Shown here: positions 24,479 to 33,060 of the stretch, piece by piece
Numbering within the stretch: position 1 is the first letter of the stretch
Layout of the letters: each line of letters begins with the position of its first letter
Position numbers and translations under genes: made by a program
Assembly (NCBI GenBank): GCA_905373835.1
Contig: CAJPUN010000005.1
Coordinates: 10,534 to 74,533, forward strand
Source: Candidatus Saccharimonadota bacterium
Lineage (GTDB): Bacteria > Patescibacteriota > Saccharimonadia > Saccharimonadales > Saccharimonadaceae
Length of the DNA stretch: 64,000 bases
Direction: 5' to 3'
Notes under the pieces: generated by a model
The model's database searches: none
Told to the model about the DNA's origin: nothing
What the model saw: only the letters and a program-made list of their open reading frames with translations

Positions 24479-25327
24479 CTATTGTACCACTTCTACAGTG
24501 AATTGCCGAGGGCCAAACTGCAAATACACGCCATCGCCCACCACGTGGCGGCTGCCTGGACGAGCAGTCTTGATGGCTAGTACCGCACGCTCAAGCCGCG
24601 GACGGGTTGGGCGCGGCGCACCTGCCCACATAATCATCGCACCCAATAGTTCCTGAGCGCTTGCTTCGTCAATCATAATCAACCCATGGCGCTGGGCCGC
24701 AAACTGCGGCAAGAGGTGTTGCACTTCATCATTAATGGTGTGGCGCAGCGCAAGTTGCCGATCCCGCAGCGCGGTAATCTGCGCCGCCTGCTCTGCCGTA
24801 AGGAGCCGCTGAATGGAGCGCCGCAGCCGATTGCGCGTGTAGCGGTCACTCGCATTCGTCTCATCTTCTACCCATTCCAGGCGATGAGCCAGTGCATAGG
24901 CGCGAATATCTGCCTTGCGCCAGCCCAGTAGTGGCCGCTCCACCCCAGGGCGACTCAGCACAGCAAGCCCACGCCAGCCCGTCCCACGCACCAGGTTAAG
25001 CGCCACTGTTTCTACTAAATCGTCCAAGTGATGTGCTGTTACCACTGGTGCTTGGTATTGCGCTGCTGTATCGAGCAAAAAATCATACCGAGCCTCTCGC
25101 GCTGCTGCTTCGCTCGCATTCGGCCCAAGCTTAAGCTGAGTAGACACAAAGGGTAGTCCATAGCGCGCCGCCAATGCCGCCACAAAGCGCGCATCTGCTG
25201 CCGATGCTTCGCCCCGGATTCCGTGATCGACATGCGCCACAATCAACGGCTCCGTCGCCTGCGCCGCCATCACATCCAAGAGCACCACACTATCCACACC
25301 ACCAGACACTGCAACAAGATATGCCAT
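24479..25327 (-). CDS. tilS: tRNA(Ile)-lysidine synthase TilS
   Basis: 282 residues. PP-loop SGGVDS at 8-13, followed by AHVDHGIRGEASAADARFV and VTAHHLDDLVETVALNLVRG, the TilS signatures. It adds lysine to C34 of tRNA-Ile2 (CAU), changing its codon to AUA and its amino acid to Ile. A matching tRNA-Ile2 lies at 29702. The protein is short; the C-terminal domain of longer TilS forms is largely absent. TATACT (25334-25339) lies six bases before the ATG, so it is probably leaderless. Confidence 0.92.
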   Translation of the reverse strand: MAYLVAVSGGVDSVVLLDVMAAQATEPLIVAHVDHGIRGEASAADARFVAALAARYGLPFVSTQLKLGPNASEAAAREARYDFLLDTAAQYQAPVVTAHHLDDLVETVALNLVRGTGWRGLAVLSRPGVERPLLGWRKADIRAYALAHRLEWVEDETNASDRYTRNRLRRSIQRLLTAEQAAQITALRDRQLALRHTINDEVQHLLPQFAAQRHGLIMIDEASAQELLGAMIMWAGAPRPTRPRLERAVLAIKTARPGSRHVVGDGVYLQFGPRQFTVEVVQ

Positions 25328-25901
25328 GGCAATAGTATATTCATTTTGCCAAGAGGAGTAAATACTAGTTTTATTATGTGTAATATGCTAGGCATAAGAC
25401 ACAAAACAAGCCGCCCGGGAGGAGGAACGGCGGCTTGCATAATAGAGGAGGAGGTAGCGTGTGCTACTACGGGTAGTATGCCCCGCCTTACTTAAATAGA
25501 GCTGAAAGTGGATACTTTTTGCTATTTTAGCAATATACCGATGTAAGCCAGCGCGGCGGAGTCTTCACCAGCGAGCTTCTTGTAGGCTCTAAAGTCTCGC
25601 AATGTGGTCACGGCTTTTCGTAATATACAGCAAAGCAATAGGCCACACTCTATATAATATGCACCATAACATTCTCTGTTTTTATGAAGAATACGGTAGT
25701 ATATTCAATTTTTCCTTTTTCTCCTAATTGCTCAGGCTTTAGCAATTTCCACTCTTTTCCTCTATACCGCTCTACTCTCAGAAGTAGCAGAGAATAAAAA
25801 AACTAATCCGGTAGTGTCGAGCTAAAAAAGCTCAAACTCCTAGATTATTAAGCAGCCAAAACTAAGAAGGTGAAGATGCCTCAGCTACAAAACAGATCTC
25901 T
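25328..25901. other. 574-base gene-poor interval
   Basis: Holds the tilS promoter, a minus-strand terminator (25402-25437) and little else. A 29-codon minus-strand frame from GTG (25522-25611) has protein-like composition (LRDFRAYKKLAGEDSAALAY) but no ribosome site or promoter, so I do not call it. The rest is AT-rich without repeats that I can see. Confidence 0.4.
25402..25437 (-). terminator. Intrinsic terminator downstream of the flavoprotein
   Basis: Minus-strand stem CAAGCCGCC/GGCGGCTTG (25429-25437 with 25407-25415) followed by TTTTG. Confidence 0.7.
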
Positions 25902-27290
25902 CTACTTACGGGATAATTTGCTTGCCGCAGTCCGCACTGCCTCGCTCCACGTTAAGAAAACATGTGGGAGCTCTGCCAGCTGCTCAGCAGTGAGGTCGTG
26001 TTTAATGGCGAGAGTGACCTCTTGGATGAGCTCACTAGCACGCGGAGCAACAATTGTCCCGCCGAGCAATACCCCTTGTTTGTCGCTAATCAGCTTGACG
26101 AACCCCTCACGGAAGTCACTTGTATTGCTGCGGGCAATCATCCCGAGCGGCACCAACACCTTATTAATCTTGAGGTCGCGCTTAATACAGTCATCTTCAT
26201 TAAAGCCCACACTGGCTACCTCTGGATAAATGAAGGTAGCGCGCGGCACTAACTCGTAGTCGAGCGTCATTTGCGATTTGGGGTGAAGGATGTTGTGCGC
26301 TGTTAGCCGGCCCTCGCTCAAGACGGTGTGGGTTGGCACATCATTACCTAGCACATGGCCCGCCGCATAAATATGCCGCACGTTGGTTTGGAAGAATTGG
26401 TTGACCTCAACACCGCCATCAGGCGAATACGTTACCTCAGCATTATCAAGCCCAATATCAATGGTTGGCTCTGGCTTGGTTGCTACCAAAACACGCTCTA
26501 CTTCCATCGTCCGCTCAATACCACCACGGATATATTGGACGATCACATTACCACTTGGGCCACGCATGAGGGAGCGAATCGTCGTTTGCGTTAGGACCGA
26601 CAGTGGTTGGTCACGCTGCAGGAGGCTGCTCACCGCCTCACTTACCTCTTCGTCCTCAGTTGGCAAAATGCGCGATGACTGCTCTGCCACCGACACCGTA
26701 CTACCAAAGGTCGCAAAGAAATGCGCTAGCTCAATCGCCGTCGTCGTCGCACCAATGATCAACAGGCTGCGAGGCGGGCGGCTCAGCTTGAGGGCGGTGC
26801 GTGGTGTGAGCCAATCGATCGTCTCAATGCCCGCAATCGCTGGCTGGGTCACATGCGCCCCTGTTGCGATCAAGATATGCCCCGCCGTTACTTCATGGTC
26901 GCCAATCGTCACGGTGTGCTGGTCGCGTAAAACACCTTTGCCGTAGAATGTGTCAATCCCTTGTTGGTTATAATAGTGCTCATTATCACCCGCACCAGTC
27001 CGCTCTACCACTGTATTTTTCCAGTGCTGGATGGCTGGGTAGTCAAAATCCACTCGCGATGTATCGAGCCCAAACTGGTGACCACGTTGGATGCGATTGT
27101 AGAGTTGTGCCACACCCATTAGCGTCTTGATGGGGATATCTCCCCAATTGGGTGTTTCACCACCAAAGGTGTCTGACTCAATCAGCCCCACCTTCTTATC
27201 TGCCCGGGCTGCCACCAACGCTGCAGTACTGCCAGCTGCACCACTACCCAGCACCAACAAATCATAATCGTAGCGTGGTCGTCGTATCAT
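25902..27290 (-). CDS. Pyridine nucleotide-disulfide oxidoreductase family flavoprotein lacking the redox cysteines
   Basis: 462 residues with the full domain order: FAD-binding GSGAAGSTAA (residues 15-24), NAD(P)-binding IIGATTTAIELAHFFATFGS, second FAD motif YAAGHVLGND, and a dimerisation domain. In dihydrolipoamide dehydrogenase and relatives the segment after the first fold is GGTCLNxGCIPSK. Here it is GGETPNWGDIPIK, so both catalytic cysteines are gone. The C-terminal His-Glu pair is also altered (HVFLTWSE). It should bind FAD and a nicotinamide cofactor but cannot do disulfide chemistry. Soluble transhydrogenase- or oxidase-like activity is possible. AAGGAG precedes the ATG by nine bases. 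Confidence 0.85.
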   Translation of the reverse strand: MIRRPRYDYDLLVLGSGAAGSTAALVAARADKKVGLIESDTFGGETPNWGDIPIKTLMGVAQLYNRIQRGHQFGLDTSRVDFDYPAIQHWKNTVVERTGAGDNEHYYNQQGIDTFYGKGVLRDQHTVTIGDHEVTAGHILIATGAHVTQPAIAGIETIDWLTPRTALKLSRPPRSLLIIGATTTAIELAHFFATFGSTVSVAEQSSRILPTEDEEVSEAVSSLLQRDQPLSVLTQTTIRSLMRGPSGNVIVQYIRGGIERTMEVERVLVATKPEPTIDIGLDNAEVTYSPDGGVEVNQFFQTNVRHIYAAGHVLGNDVPTHTVLSEGRLTAHNILHPKSQMTLDYELVPRATFIYPEVASVGFNEDDCIKRDLKINKVLVPLGMIARSNTSDFREGFVKLISDKQGVLLGGTIVAPRASELIQEVTLAIKHDLTAEQLAELPHVFLTWSEAVRTAASKLSRK

Positions 27291-27421
27291 GTGGTGGTTC
27301 TCCTTAACTCCTGATTGGGCGTTTTCTCTATTATACCACTGGCCTGGGCAAAAAAGAACGCCAAAACACTCGCCTGAGCCCTAGCCTTCTTGCCAATTCT
27401 CTGCTATAATGCGTCATGTTT

Positions 27422-27498
27422 GGCACCGTAGCTCAGCCGGTTAGAGCGCAGGACTCATAAGCCTGAGGTCACTGGTTCGATCCCAGTCGGTGCTACCA
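27422..27498 (+). tRNA. tRNA-Met (CAU), probable elongator
   Basis: 77 bases with encoded CCA. Acceptor GGCACCG/CGGTGCT, D-arm TAGCTCAGCCGGTTAGAGC, anticodon loop CTCATAA, T-arm GGTTCGATCC. The body resembles elongator tRNA-Met rather than initiator (no C1:A72 mismatch, no GGG/CCC anticodon stem). A-G at the closing pair of the anticodon stem is unusual. Confidence 0.85.
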
Positions 27499-27509
27499 GA
27501 TATGATAGG

Positions 27510-27536
27510 CGGCGTACGATGAGTGCGCCGTTTTTT
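27510..27536 (+). terminator. Terminator after tRNA-Met
   Basis: CGGCGTAC/GTGCGCCG stem (one GT pair) with a 5-base loop and six T. Confidence 0.8.
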
Positions 27537-27680
27537 ACTTATGATCACTACCTAGCTCCAGTGTATAAGTGAATACCATAAAGAAATATTCAGTCTTGGG
27601 ATCGAGACAAAAAGCATGCGAGGATAGGGTGCAATGGAGTACGGAATGCCTAATCACTCATCGCGTGCATCATCCTCTAT

Positions 27681-27718
27681 AATCAAAAGCACCTCAGGTA
27701 CATCGCCCAAGGTGCTTT
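27681..27718 (-). terminator. Terminator of the 38-residue gene
   Basis: Nine-base stem AAAGCACCT (27686-27694) with AGGTGCTTT (27710-27718), followed on the minus strand by TTTTGATT. Confidence 0.75.
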
Positions 27719-27725
27719 CGATCGT

Positions 27726-27842
27726 TTAGAGTTCTACCTCTGCTAATTTGCTGTGGCGCGCGGCAATGAATGCCCGCAGCTCTGCCATACTACGCGACCG
27801 ATTCCAGGTGGCGAGTATGGTTTCTTTCGTCTTTTTTCGCAT
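27726..27842 (-). CDS. 38-residue basic small protein
   Basis: ATG at 27842 preceded by GAGGGT, ending 8 bases before a strong minus-strand terminator. The peptide (RKKTKETILATWNRSRSM, AELRAFIAARHSKLAEVEL) is basic and helical, with no membrane segment. A start site plus an adjacent dedicated terminator argue for a real short gene. Family unknown. Confidence 0.4.
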   Translation of the reverse strand: MRKKTKETILATWNRSRSMAELRAFIAARHSKLAEVEL

Positions 27843-28251
27843 ATCTACCCTCTTTTTTGTGTTGTCATTATCGACCTACCTCGATCCTAGCATATATACG
27901 AACAAAATGCAAACAAATTATTTCTTATTTTAGTTTTTTTGTTTATCCCTGTTATCTCGGTATCCCTCACCATTCTAGGGCGGCCCTTTGCTTGTCGTGC
28001 TTTACGCCACCTCTCAGGCTATTTTGTTACCTCTCCCACGCGCTTGCCCCTAAATCGTTCACCAAGATGACCCGAGCCATTGCTGGCTACATCAGAGATA
28101 TGCACAACGCTCACTGGTTCATGCCTGAAGTGAGACTCCACCAACTCGCATAGCACTCATGGCATACTGCTAACCATCAGTAGTAGGGCTAATAGGGTGC
28201 TGAGACCAGCGCCAAACTTATTCTTCTTTCCACCTTCCCAAGACACCAAAG
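27843..28251. other. Gene-less interval
   Basis: About 400 bases between the small basic gene and the tRNA-fMet terminator. Open frames on either strand are short, unsupported by promoters or ribosome sites and interrupted. No repeat seen. It may hold the promoter of the 38-residue gene near 27870-27900. Confidence 0.35.
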
Positions 28252-28277
28252 CAAAAACCCTACCGTGTGGTAGGGTT
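28252..28277 (-). terminator. Terminator of tRNA-fMet
   Basis: AACCCTACC/GGTAGGGTT stem with a 4-base loop, then TTTTTG on the minus strand. Confidence 0.85.
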
Positions 28278-28283
28278 CTTACC

Positions 28284-28362
<79 letters not shown>

Positions 28363-28445
28363 TTATGGTTCTTATTCTACCAGTGAGGAATGCCAGTTGT
28401 CAAGGATTTACCACCTGAATGTCAAAATTTCCGCTCCCCCACTTG

Positions 28446-28904
28446 CTATTTATCCTTTTGCTGAGCCTGCTCGGCTGCACCACCAAAGAGGAAGGTCACC
28501 CACTGCTCGAAGTTACTACTCTGTGTATCGGGGTTGGTAGGCTTATCGGTTGGTGGATCGTGTGCCTCAGCACTATTCTTAGGTAGCACGATCACCTTCT
28601 CGCCAGGCGCCACCAAGCCAAGCTTCTCGCGGGCAGCAAGCTCTTTGTACTCGTCACTCTCGCGGAAATTCTTTTGGTATTGCAGCGTTTGTGTCTCAAG
28701 CTCGGTGAGGACGAGCTGCCGCCGTTTCGTCTCTAGCTCGCGCTGCTGCGTATAGTTCTGCTGGAGACGTGCCACCGACTGCCAGGCAAGGTATATCGCA
28801 ATCACGAGCGCAAGCGCCAGCACAATGGTATTGAGCTGGAGATAATCATGCTTGATCTTGTAGATGATGTGGCGCTTGGTAGTGTCGCTGAACACAAACT
28901 TCAT
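28446..28904 (-). CDS. FtsB/DivIC-like septum formation initiator protein
   Basis: 152 residues. A short cytosolic start, one membrane helix (about 25-43), then a coiled coil (RLQQNYTQQRELETKRRQLV) and the motif REKLGLVAPGEKVIVLP, which is the DivIC/FtsB signature. A Pro/Thr-rich tail follows. It would belong to the FtsBLQ-type divisome core, facing outward. TATAAT (28912-28917) precedes the ATG by seven bases. Confidence 0.8.
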   Translation of the reverse strand: MKFVFSDTTKRHIIYKIKHDYLQLNTIVLALALVIAIYLAWQSVARLQQNYTQQRELETKRRQLVLTELETQTLQYQKNFRESDEYKELAAREKLGLVAPGEKVIVLPKNSAEAHDPPTDKPTNPDTQSSNFEQWVTFLFGGAAEQAQQKDK

Positions 28905-29004
28905 AGGCTTCTATTATACCGTAGACCGCGCAGTTGCTGCAAAAGCTGCGGTCAGCAAAAAACATGCCGCGCACCACAATTTTGGTTAAAAATCGCTCAT
29001 AGAC

Positions 29005-29033
29005 TTGCCAGGTGTCGACCTCTGTGCTATAAC
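29005..29033 (+). promoter_or_regulatory. Strong promoter
   Basis: -35 TTGCCA (29005-29010), 17-base spacer, extended -10 TGC-TATAAC (29028-29033). The ATG at 29043 follows by nine bases. Confidence 0.65.
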
Positions 29034-29042
29034 CAATGCAAG

Positions 29043-29657
29043 ATGACACATATACAACCTTCTCATAGGGCTGTGCTTGAGAGCAGTCCAGTGTTACCAG
29101 TAACACCAGAAACGGTAGTTCGTGCTGCGACACATGCAGCAGCACGGGTAGGCCAACTAGCGATACAAGGCAAGTTATTTGATGACAGCACTATTCCTCA
29201 TTCGGCCGATCATGAACAAACCGAACCTATACCCGCAATACACCCCAACACTCATACCACAGATGGTTCTACCTCTGAAATGCAGCCAAAGCGGCCTACA
29301 TTTGATGATCTCCTTGCCCGACAACGCTCCGTTAATGCGCTTGAGCGCAAACGCACTCGTCATTCTACTCCCGAACTTATCAATGCTTGGCGAGAGCTCG
29401 ATCACGCCATTGCCAACCATCTCTTTGGCATGTCACCACAAGAATATGAAAAGTGCCGTACTGAGGCGACAGAGCAATTCTATGCAATCGTTGCATACCG
29501 CCGAAAAGTGCGTGATGCTACTAAAGCCACTCACCCTTCTCAAACCACCGCTCAGCGCAGCAACAGGCCACGACGCAATGAGTCAAAGGAAAAGATTGAC
29601 TCGCGCTCCGCTGCTGCCGGCGAAGGCGTCCGGAGCCTTAGTAAACTCGACTACTAG
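29043..29657 (+). CDS. Hypothetical hydrophilic protein
   Basis: 204 residues, no membrane segment. Largely disordered (His/Thr/Pro-rich 50-90), with a helical middle (FDDLLARQRSVNALERKRTR and ELINAWRELDHAIANHLFGM) and a basic tail. Start chosen from the promoter at 29005. Not recognised. Ends 44 bases before tRNA-Ile2. Confidence 0.5.
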   Translation: MTHIQPSHRAVLESSPVLPVTPETVVRAATHAAARVGQLAIQGKLFDDSTIPHSADHEQTEPIPAIHPNTHTTDGSTSEMQPKRPTFDDLLARQRSVNALERKRTRHSTPELINAWRELDHAIANHLFGMSPQEYEKCRTEATEQFYAIVAYRRKVRDATKATHPSQTTAQRSNRPRRNESKEKIDSRSAAAGEGVRSLSKLDY

Positions 29658-29701
29658 TAGCATATACGCCAACAATACGGTATAATGTGACAAGTAGATC
29701 T

Positions 29702-29777
29702 GGGGGCGTAGCTCAGTGGTCAGAGCAGCGGGCTCATAACCTGTTGGTCGCTGGTTCAAGTCCAGCCGCCCCCACCA
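29702..29777 (+). tRNA. tRNA-Ile2 (CAU, lysidine-modified), probable
   Basis: 76 bases with encoded CCA. Acceptor GGGGGCG/CGCCCCC, anticodon loop CTCATAA. The block TTGGTCGCTGGTTCAAGTCC and TAGCTCAGTGG match bacterial tRNA-Ile2 closely, more than elongator Met. It would read AUA after TilS (24479) converts C34 to lysidine. Confidence 0.75.
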
Positions 29778-29796
29778 TTGCAAAGCTTAGTCATAG

Positions 29797-29819
29797 CACG
29801 CCCATAATGGCGTGTTTTT
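29797..29819 (+). terminator. Terminator after tRNA-Ile2
   Basis: CACGCC/GGCGTG stem with a 6-base loop and TTTTTA. Confidence 0.7.
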
Positions 29820-29847
29820 AGTACGCGCAAACGGTATTAATAGGACT

Positions 29848-29952
29848 ATGAGCAACACAACTAACCGTGTAGACTATATCGAGCTTCCAGACCGAGATGC
29901 TACGAAGTTGGCTACAGTAAAAGCGCTTTTATCTTCAAGACCCAGCAGGTAA
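29848..29952 (+). pseudogene. N-terminal remnant of a VOC (glyoxalase-fold) protein
   Basis: 34 codons: NRVDYIELPDRDATKLATVK, which resembles the first strand and helix of VOC proteins (V-x-Y-x-E-[IL]-P, then helix), then a premature TAA. The rest of the domain is absent. A complete VOC gene lies just downstream (30265). Likely a truncated relic. Confidence 0.4.
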
Positions 29953-30073
29953 TACCCTTGCAGCTTGGTTGGAGTAATCACTAGTAATCTTACGATTATA
30001 TTATCAACATCATACTATTGCTTATTGCAAAACTTCATTTCATATAATCGTTACCTTCTGCTATACTACGGCT

Positions 30074-30259
30074 ATGAAGAACAAAAAATTATCCGACAAG
30101 ATCATCATTGCATGGCTGGCAGTGCTTACCATCGGCCTCCTGTCGCTTATCGGCTGGGCCGTAGCACTGCAAAACAACTACCACAGCGCAGTCGACTCGC
30201 TTGGTAAGCAAGTGTTTGACCTTCAGGTGCAGCTTAATCAAAAGAGTCAGCAGAAATAA
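30074..30259 (+). CDS. Small single-pass membrane protein
   Basis: 61 residues: lysine-rich start, one hydrophobic helix (about 9-30), then a short polar helix rich in Gln (VFDLQVQLNQKSQQK). TATACT (30062-30067) is six bases before the ATG. Five bases separate it from the VOC gene. Function unknown. Confidence 0.6.
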   Translation: MKNKKLSDKIIIAWLAVLTIGLLSLIGWAVALQNNYHSAVDSLGKQVFDLQVQLNQKSQQK

Positions 30260-30264
30260 CCACC

Positions 30265-30705
30265 ATGCCCGTCCTCCATCACATCGCGCTCTCAGTGCGC
30301 AGCGCTACTGCAAGCATCCAGTTCTACAAGCGCCTTGGCTTCACTGAGGCAGTTGTGTGGCATGCACCAGATGGTACGTTGAGTATTCATCAGCTGATAG
30401 ACTTCAGTGGTGTAATCCTCGAGCTCTTTGCCTATGCCCACAATACGCATCAACCACAAGCACAGCCAGCAATTGGCAATGACCTCGAAACAGTCGGCGT
30501 CAAGCACATTGGCTTCAGTGTTGATAATCTCGACGAGTTTCACGCAGCAGCTCTTAGCTGGAGTGAGCCAACTGACATTGTCATGGGACGAACTGGCCTT
30601 CGCTACTGCTTCATCAAGGACCCAGACGGCAACTGGGTGGAAATTGTTGAAGACAAGCGCAACCTCGCACCAGGTATGGCAGTCGTGGATATGTCGTCGT
30701 TATAA
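30265..30705 (+). CDS. VOC family protein (glyoxalase/bleomycin-resistance fold)
   Basis: 146 residues. LHHIALSVRSATASIQFYKR, then a second half with VKHIGFSVDNLDEFHAA and FIKDPDGNWVEIVED, which are the two beta-alpha-beta3 modules of the VOC fold. The metal-ligand positions His (LHHIAL), Glu (ILELF), His (KHIGF) and Glu (VEIVE) are present. It could be a glyoxalase I-like or thiol-conjugating enzyme; substrate unknown. Shares a transcript with the small membrane protein upstream. Confidence 0.8.
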   Translation: MPVLHHIALSVRSATASIQFYKRLGFTEAVVWHAPDGTLSIHQLIDFSGVILELFAYAHNTHQPQAQPAIGNDLETVGVKHIGFSVDNLDEFHAAALSWSEPTDIVMGRTGLRYCFIKDPDGNWVEIVEDKRNLAPGMAVVDMSSL

Positions 30706-30728
30706 TACTTAGCCAGCAAAGGAGGAAT

Positions 30729-31466
30729 ATGCCTCATTCAGTCATGCTCACTCAACTCGCCAACAGTGGCTGGACCCAGTACCCATCAATTGCTTGTGCC
30801 TTAGCCGAAGCTGGTATTCCTGTACCAACTGAAGCTTATCTACGGAGCGCCTTTGACACATCGGTCTGGGATACGGTTGCAACGCTATCTAGCGATCTGT
30901 CACGACACTTCCAGAGCCGCCCCTTCGCTGAGGAGGCTATTTATGGCCCACTCCTGGTACCGCACGCCCGTTTATTTGATGTGCGCCGATCTCAAAGCAG
31001 ACATGTCCGCAGCAGCCAACCTGAGATAACCAAGCCAGACTTCGTCGACGAGCGTCTTCCTCTTGGCGCTGACCATACTGACCTTGCAGCTCCTTGGACA
31101 CTATTTGTCACCATTATCTCTGATGCTGGCCTAGCAATGGGCAGTTACAACGATATCACCGCACAGCCCAGGAATATATACACCGTCAACGGCTCCGACA
31201 CGCGCCAACTGATGACCCGGCAACTATGGTGTGCGCTCGTCTTGCAAAATCTCCAAGCACCAGACTGCGAACAACGCAAGCGCTGGACGAGTACGCTCTT
31301 TGCCGGTGAAGCATTGACTGATGGCAGCGCTGTCTCCGGGACAGTCTTGCATGGCCAAGTGCGCCAACGTCTCGGCAAAGCCACTCGTGGTAGTTCGCCA
31401 ATGCGCGTTCGTCCGGCACTGCATGTGGGGAGCGCTGCACCAATGCATAACATGTCATATAGCTAA
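30729..31466 (+). CDS. Hypothetical protein
   Basis: 245 residues, ATG three bases after AAAGGAGG. Soluble, no signal peptide. Segments such as SGWTQYPSIACALAEAGIPV and LFVTIISDAGLAMGSYNDI look like a folded alpha/beta domain. The tail is basic. No family recognised. Third gene after the VOC gene; a terminator follows at 31699. Confidence 0.55.
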   Translation: MPHSVMLTQLANSGWTQYPSIACALAEAGIPVPTEAYLRSAFDTSVWDTVATLSSDLSRHFQSRPFAEEAIYGPLLVPHARLFDVRRSQSRHVRSSQPEITKPDFVDERLPLGADHTDLAAPWTLFVTIISDAGLAMGSYNDITAQPRNIYTVNGSDTRQLMTRQLWCALVLQNLQAPDCEQRKRWTSTLFAGEALTDGSAVSGTVLHGQVRQRLGKATRGSSPMRVRPALHVGSAAPMHNMSYS

Positions 31467-31698
31467 TTGCTAATACGCAGCTTATGCGCTCACACCTCCT
31501 CTCATACTCCTATCGCTGCGAACGGCGCAAAACGAGAGAAAACCGCAGCTCACACTGAGCACCGCTCTCTGGTGCTCTGAGTGGTGCGAGAGCGTACTTC
31601 TCTATACAAACTTAGTTATCGTCACGCGGTATAGGCTCGCGGCTTACTTCATCTCATACTCTACTTGCTGTGTAGCCCTCTCTTGCACTAAGTTCAAC

Positions 31699-31736
31699 AA
31701 AAAAAGACCCTTCTGTTACAGAAAGGTCTTTTTTTC
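31699..31736. terminator. Bidirectional terminator
   Basis: AAAAAAAGACC (31699-31709) with GGTCTTTTTTT (31725-31735). A run of A before and T after the stem lets it serve the convergent genes at 30729 (+) and 31755 (-). Confidence 0.85.
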
Positions 31737-31754
31737 TATATACAAGTGTCCGGG

Positions 31755-32003
31755 TTATTTGGTTGCTTTAGCAGCCTTCTTGGCGGGCTTTGCTGCGTCT
31801 TTCTTGGCAGCAAAGGGGAATTTGTTGCGTGAGTGTTCCTTCACATAGTAGCCCTCAGGCATGTCACACGGCTCACCCTTGCCGTTGTTTGGTGATTTGC
31901 AAAAATAGTAAATCGTCCGCTTTACGCCACCGCGCAATACCGCATCTTTTTGCGTGTGCAAGTAGTATGTAGTACCATTCGAACTAGTATATTCGTAAGC
32001 CAT
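31755..32003 (-). CDS. Small basic protein with Lys/Ala-rich tail
   Basis: 82 residues. A compact domain (YTSSNGTTYYLHTQKDAVLR and TIYYFCKSPN) is followed by KKDAAKPAKKAAKATK, a histone-H1-like tail. AGGAGG precedes the ATG and a textbook promoter lies at 32035-32063, so it is probably abundant. DNA- or RNA-binding is inference from the tail. Similar short proteins with a YxLHTKD-like start are familiar to me from Patescibacteria, but without a known role. Confidence 0.6.
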   Translation of the reverse strand: MAYEYTSSNGTTYYLHTQKDAVLRGGVKRTIYYFCKSPNNGKGEPCDMPEGYYVKEHSRNKFPFAAKKDAAKPAKKAAKATK

Positions 32004-32034
32004 AGTGCTCCTCCTATTTGATCTTACAAAACCT

Positions 32035-32063
32035 AGCCTACATGCTCATAAAATGGATGTCAA
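32035..32063 (-). promoter_or_regulatory. Promoter of the small basic protein
   Basis: Consensus -35 TTGACA (32058-32063), 17-base spacer, -10 TAGGCT (32035-32040) on the minus strand. Confidence 0.6.
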
Positions 32064-32281
32064 CACTTTGGTAACGATTTTTTACAGAGATAACGGCCAA
32101 GGGTAAGCAATTTTGTTTTTTGCTTATGGTTATTGTGTATGATAGATGTTGGTACGATTTTTGTACGATAAACAGGGGTCAAGCATAAATTTTATGGAGC
32201 ACCCAGCGAACGCTTACTCAAGACCATTATGCGTGTTGTACGTGTTGTAAATTATGTTGTAGTTTTTTATTTTTTAGCTAT

Positions 32282-32917
32282 TTATTTCGCCGCTCGATAC
32301 TGAACGCGCAGCATAATCCGCAAAATAATCATCCCCACAATACGCCCAAGAATGGCCGAGATAACTACGCCAGTGAGGAGAATCGTCCAGCCAGCGAAAT
32401 CGGGCGACCATAGTGGTGCACTAAAGTTGTAGTGGTAGAGGCTGGTGTCGGGCATTTTGGCAGTCTGAAGGCCAGCATTGGTGCTACTGAGCTTGCCGAG
32501 CTCCTCGTAGACACAGCGCACATAGTCAATCGACCAGCTATGGAACCGTGGCTTACACACTGCATCGGCTTTAGCATTGGCGGTTTGGCCAGCACGATTA
32601 GTGGTACTCATTGAGGCGTTAAGCGCAGCCTTGACGTCGCGATTGTACTGCTCTTGCAGGTAAATTGGGCCAGTATCTGTATTCATATGGGCAGAGGAAT
32701 ACTGCTGAAGGTCGGCGATGCGCTGGCGAATCTGCTCCATATTACCTGCCTTGTCAGCCGAGAGAACTGCTCGTCTCCGCTCAGTCATTCCCACATTATT
32801 GAGCCGCAAAAAGGTGGCAGACAGCACGAGCAGCACCATAAGCAGTAGCACCAGGTGCCACATCTTAATGCGCCGGAGTCGCTTCATCGACCGCTTGACT
32901 TGCTGTTTGTTTGCCAT
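32282..32917 (-). CDS. Membrane protein with extracytoplasmic loop, function unknown
   Basis: 211 residues. A basic N-terminus, one helix (about 20-37), a polar extracytoplasmic region of ~120 residues with two Cys (VCKPRFHSWSIDYVRCVYEE) that could form a disulfide, and a second helix near 170-195. TATACT on the minus strand (32957-32962 region) drives it. I take the ATG at 32917; a GTG at 32941 is an alternative. Divergent from murC. Confidence 0.55.
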   Translation of the reverse strand: MANKQQVKRSMKRLRRIKMWHLVLLLMVLLVLSATFLRLNNVGMTERRRAVLSADKAGNMEQIRQRIADLQQYSSAHMNTDTGPIYLQEQYNRDVKAALNASMSTTNRAGQTANAKADAVCKPRFHSWSIDYVRCVYEELGKLSSTNAGLQTAKMPDTSLYHYNFSAPLWSPDFAGWTILLTGVVISAILGRIVGMIILRIMLRVQYRAAK

Positions 32918-33060
32918 GCTATGTACCCTACGTATGCCCACTTATGCTTTGGCTCTAGTATAGCATAACCTCAATATTGAACCCAGTAGCGCGAGGTGGA
33001 GCGATCACGCTCTTTAGCTACCTCTGGTGGTTTTGTGCCAGAGGCGGTACAATGGAAGGT

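Noticed and set aside
25522..25611. 29-codon minus-strand frame with protein-like composition
   Set aside because: GTG start without ribosome site or -10; too short to support alone. Mentioned in the interval description.
25902..27290. Naming the flavoprotein dihydrolipoamide dehydrogenase or mercuric reductase
   Set aside because: Both require the CxxxxC pair, which is absent; no lipoyl-dependent complex genes are nearby.
28846..29145. Minus-strand frame of 99 codons overlapping the FtsB-like gene start
   Set aside because: It overlaps two promoters and the coding start of 28904; no supporting signal.
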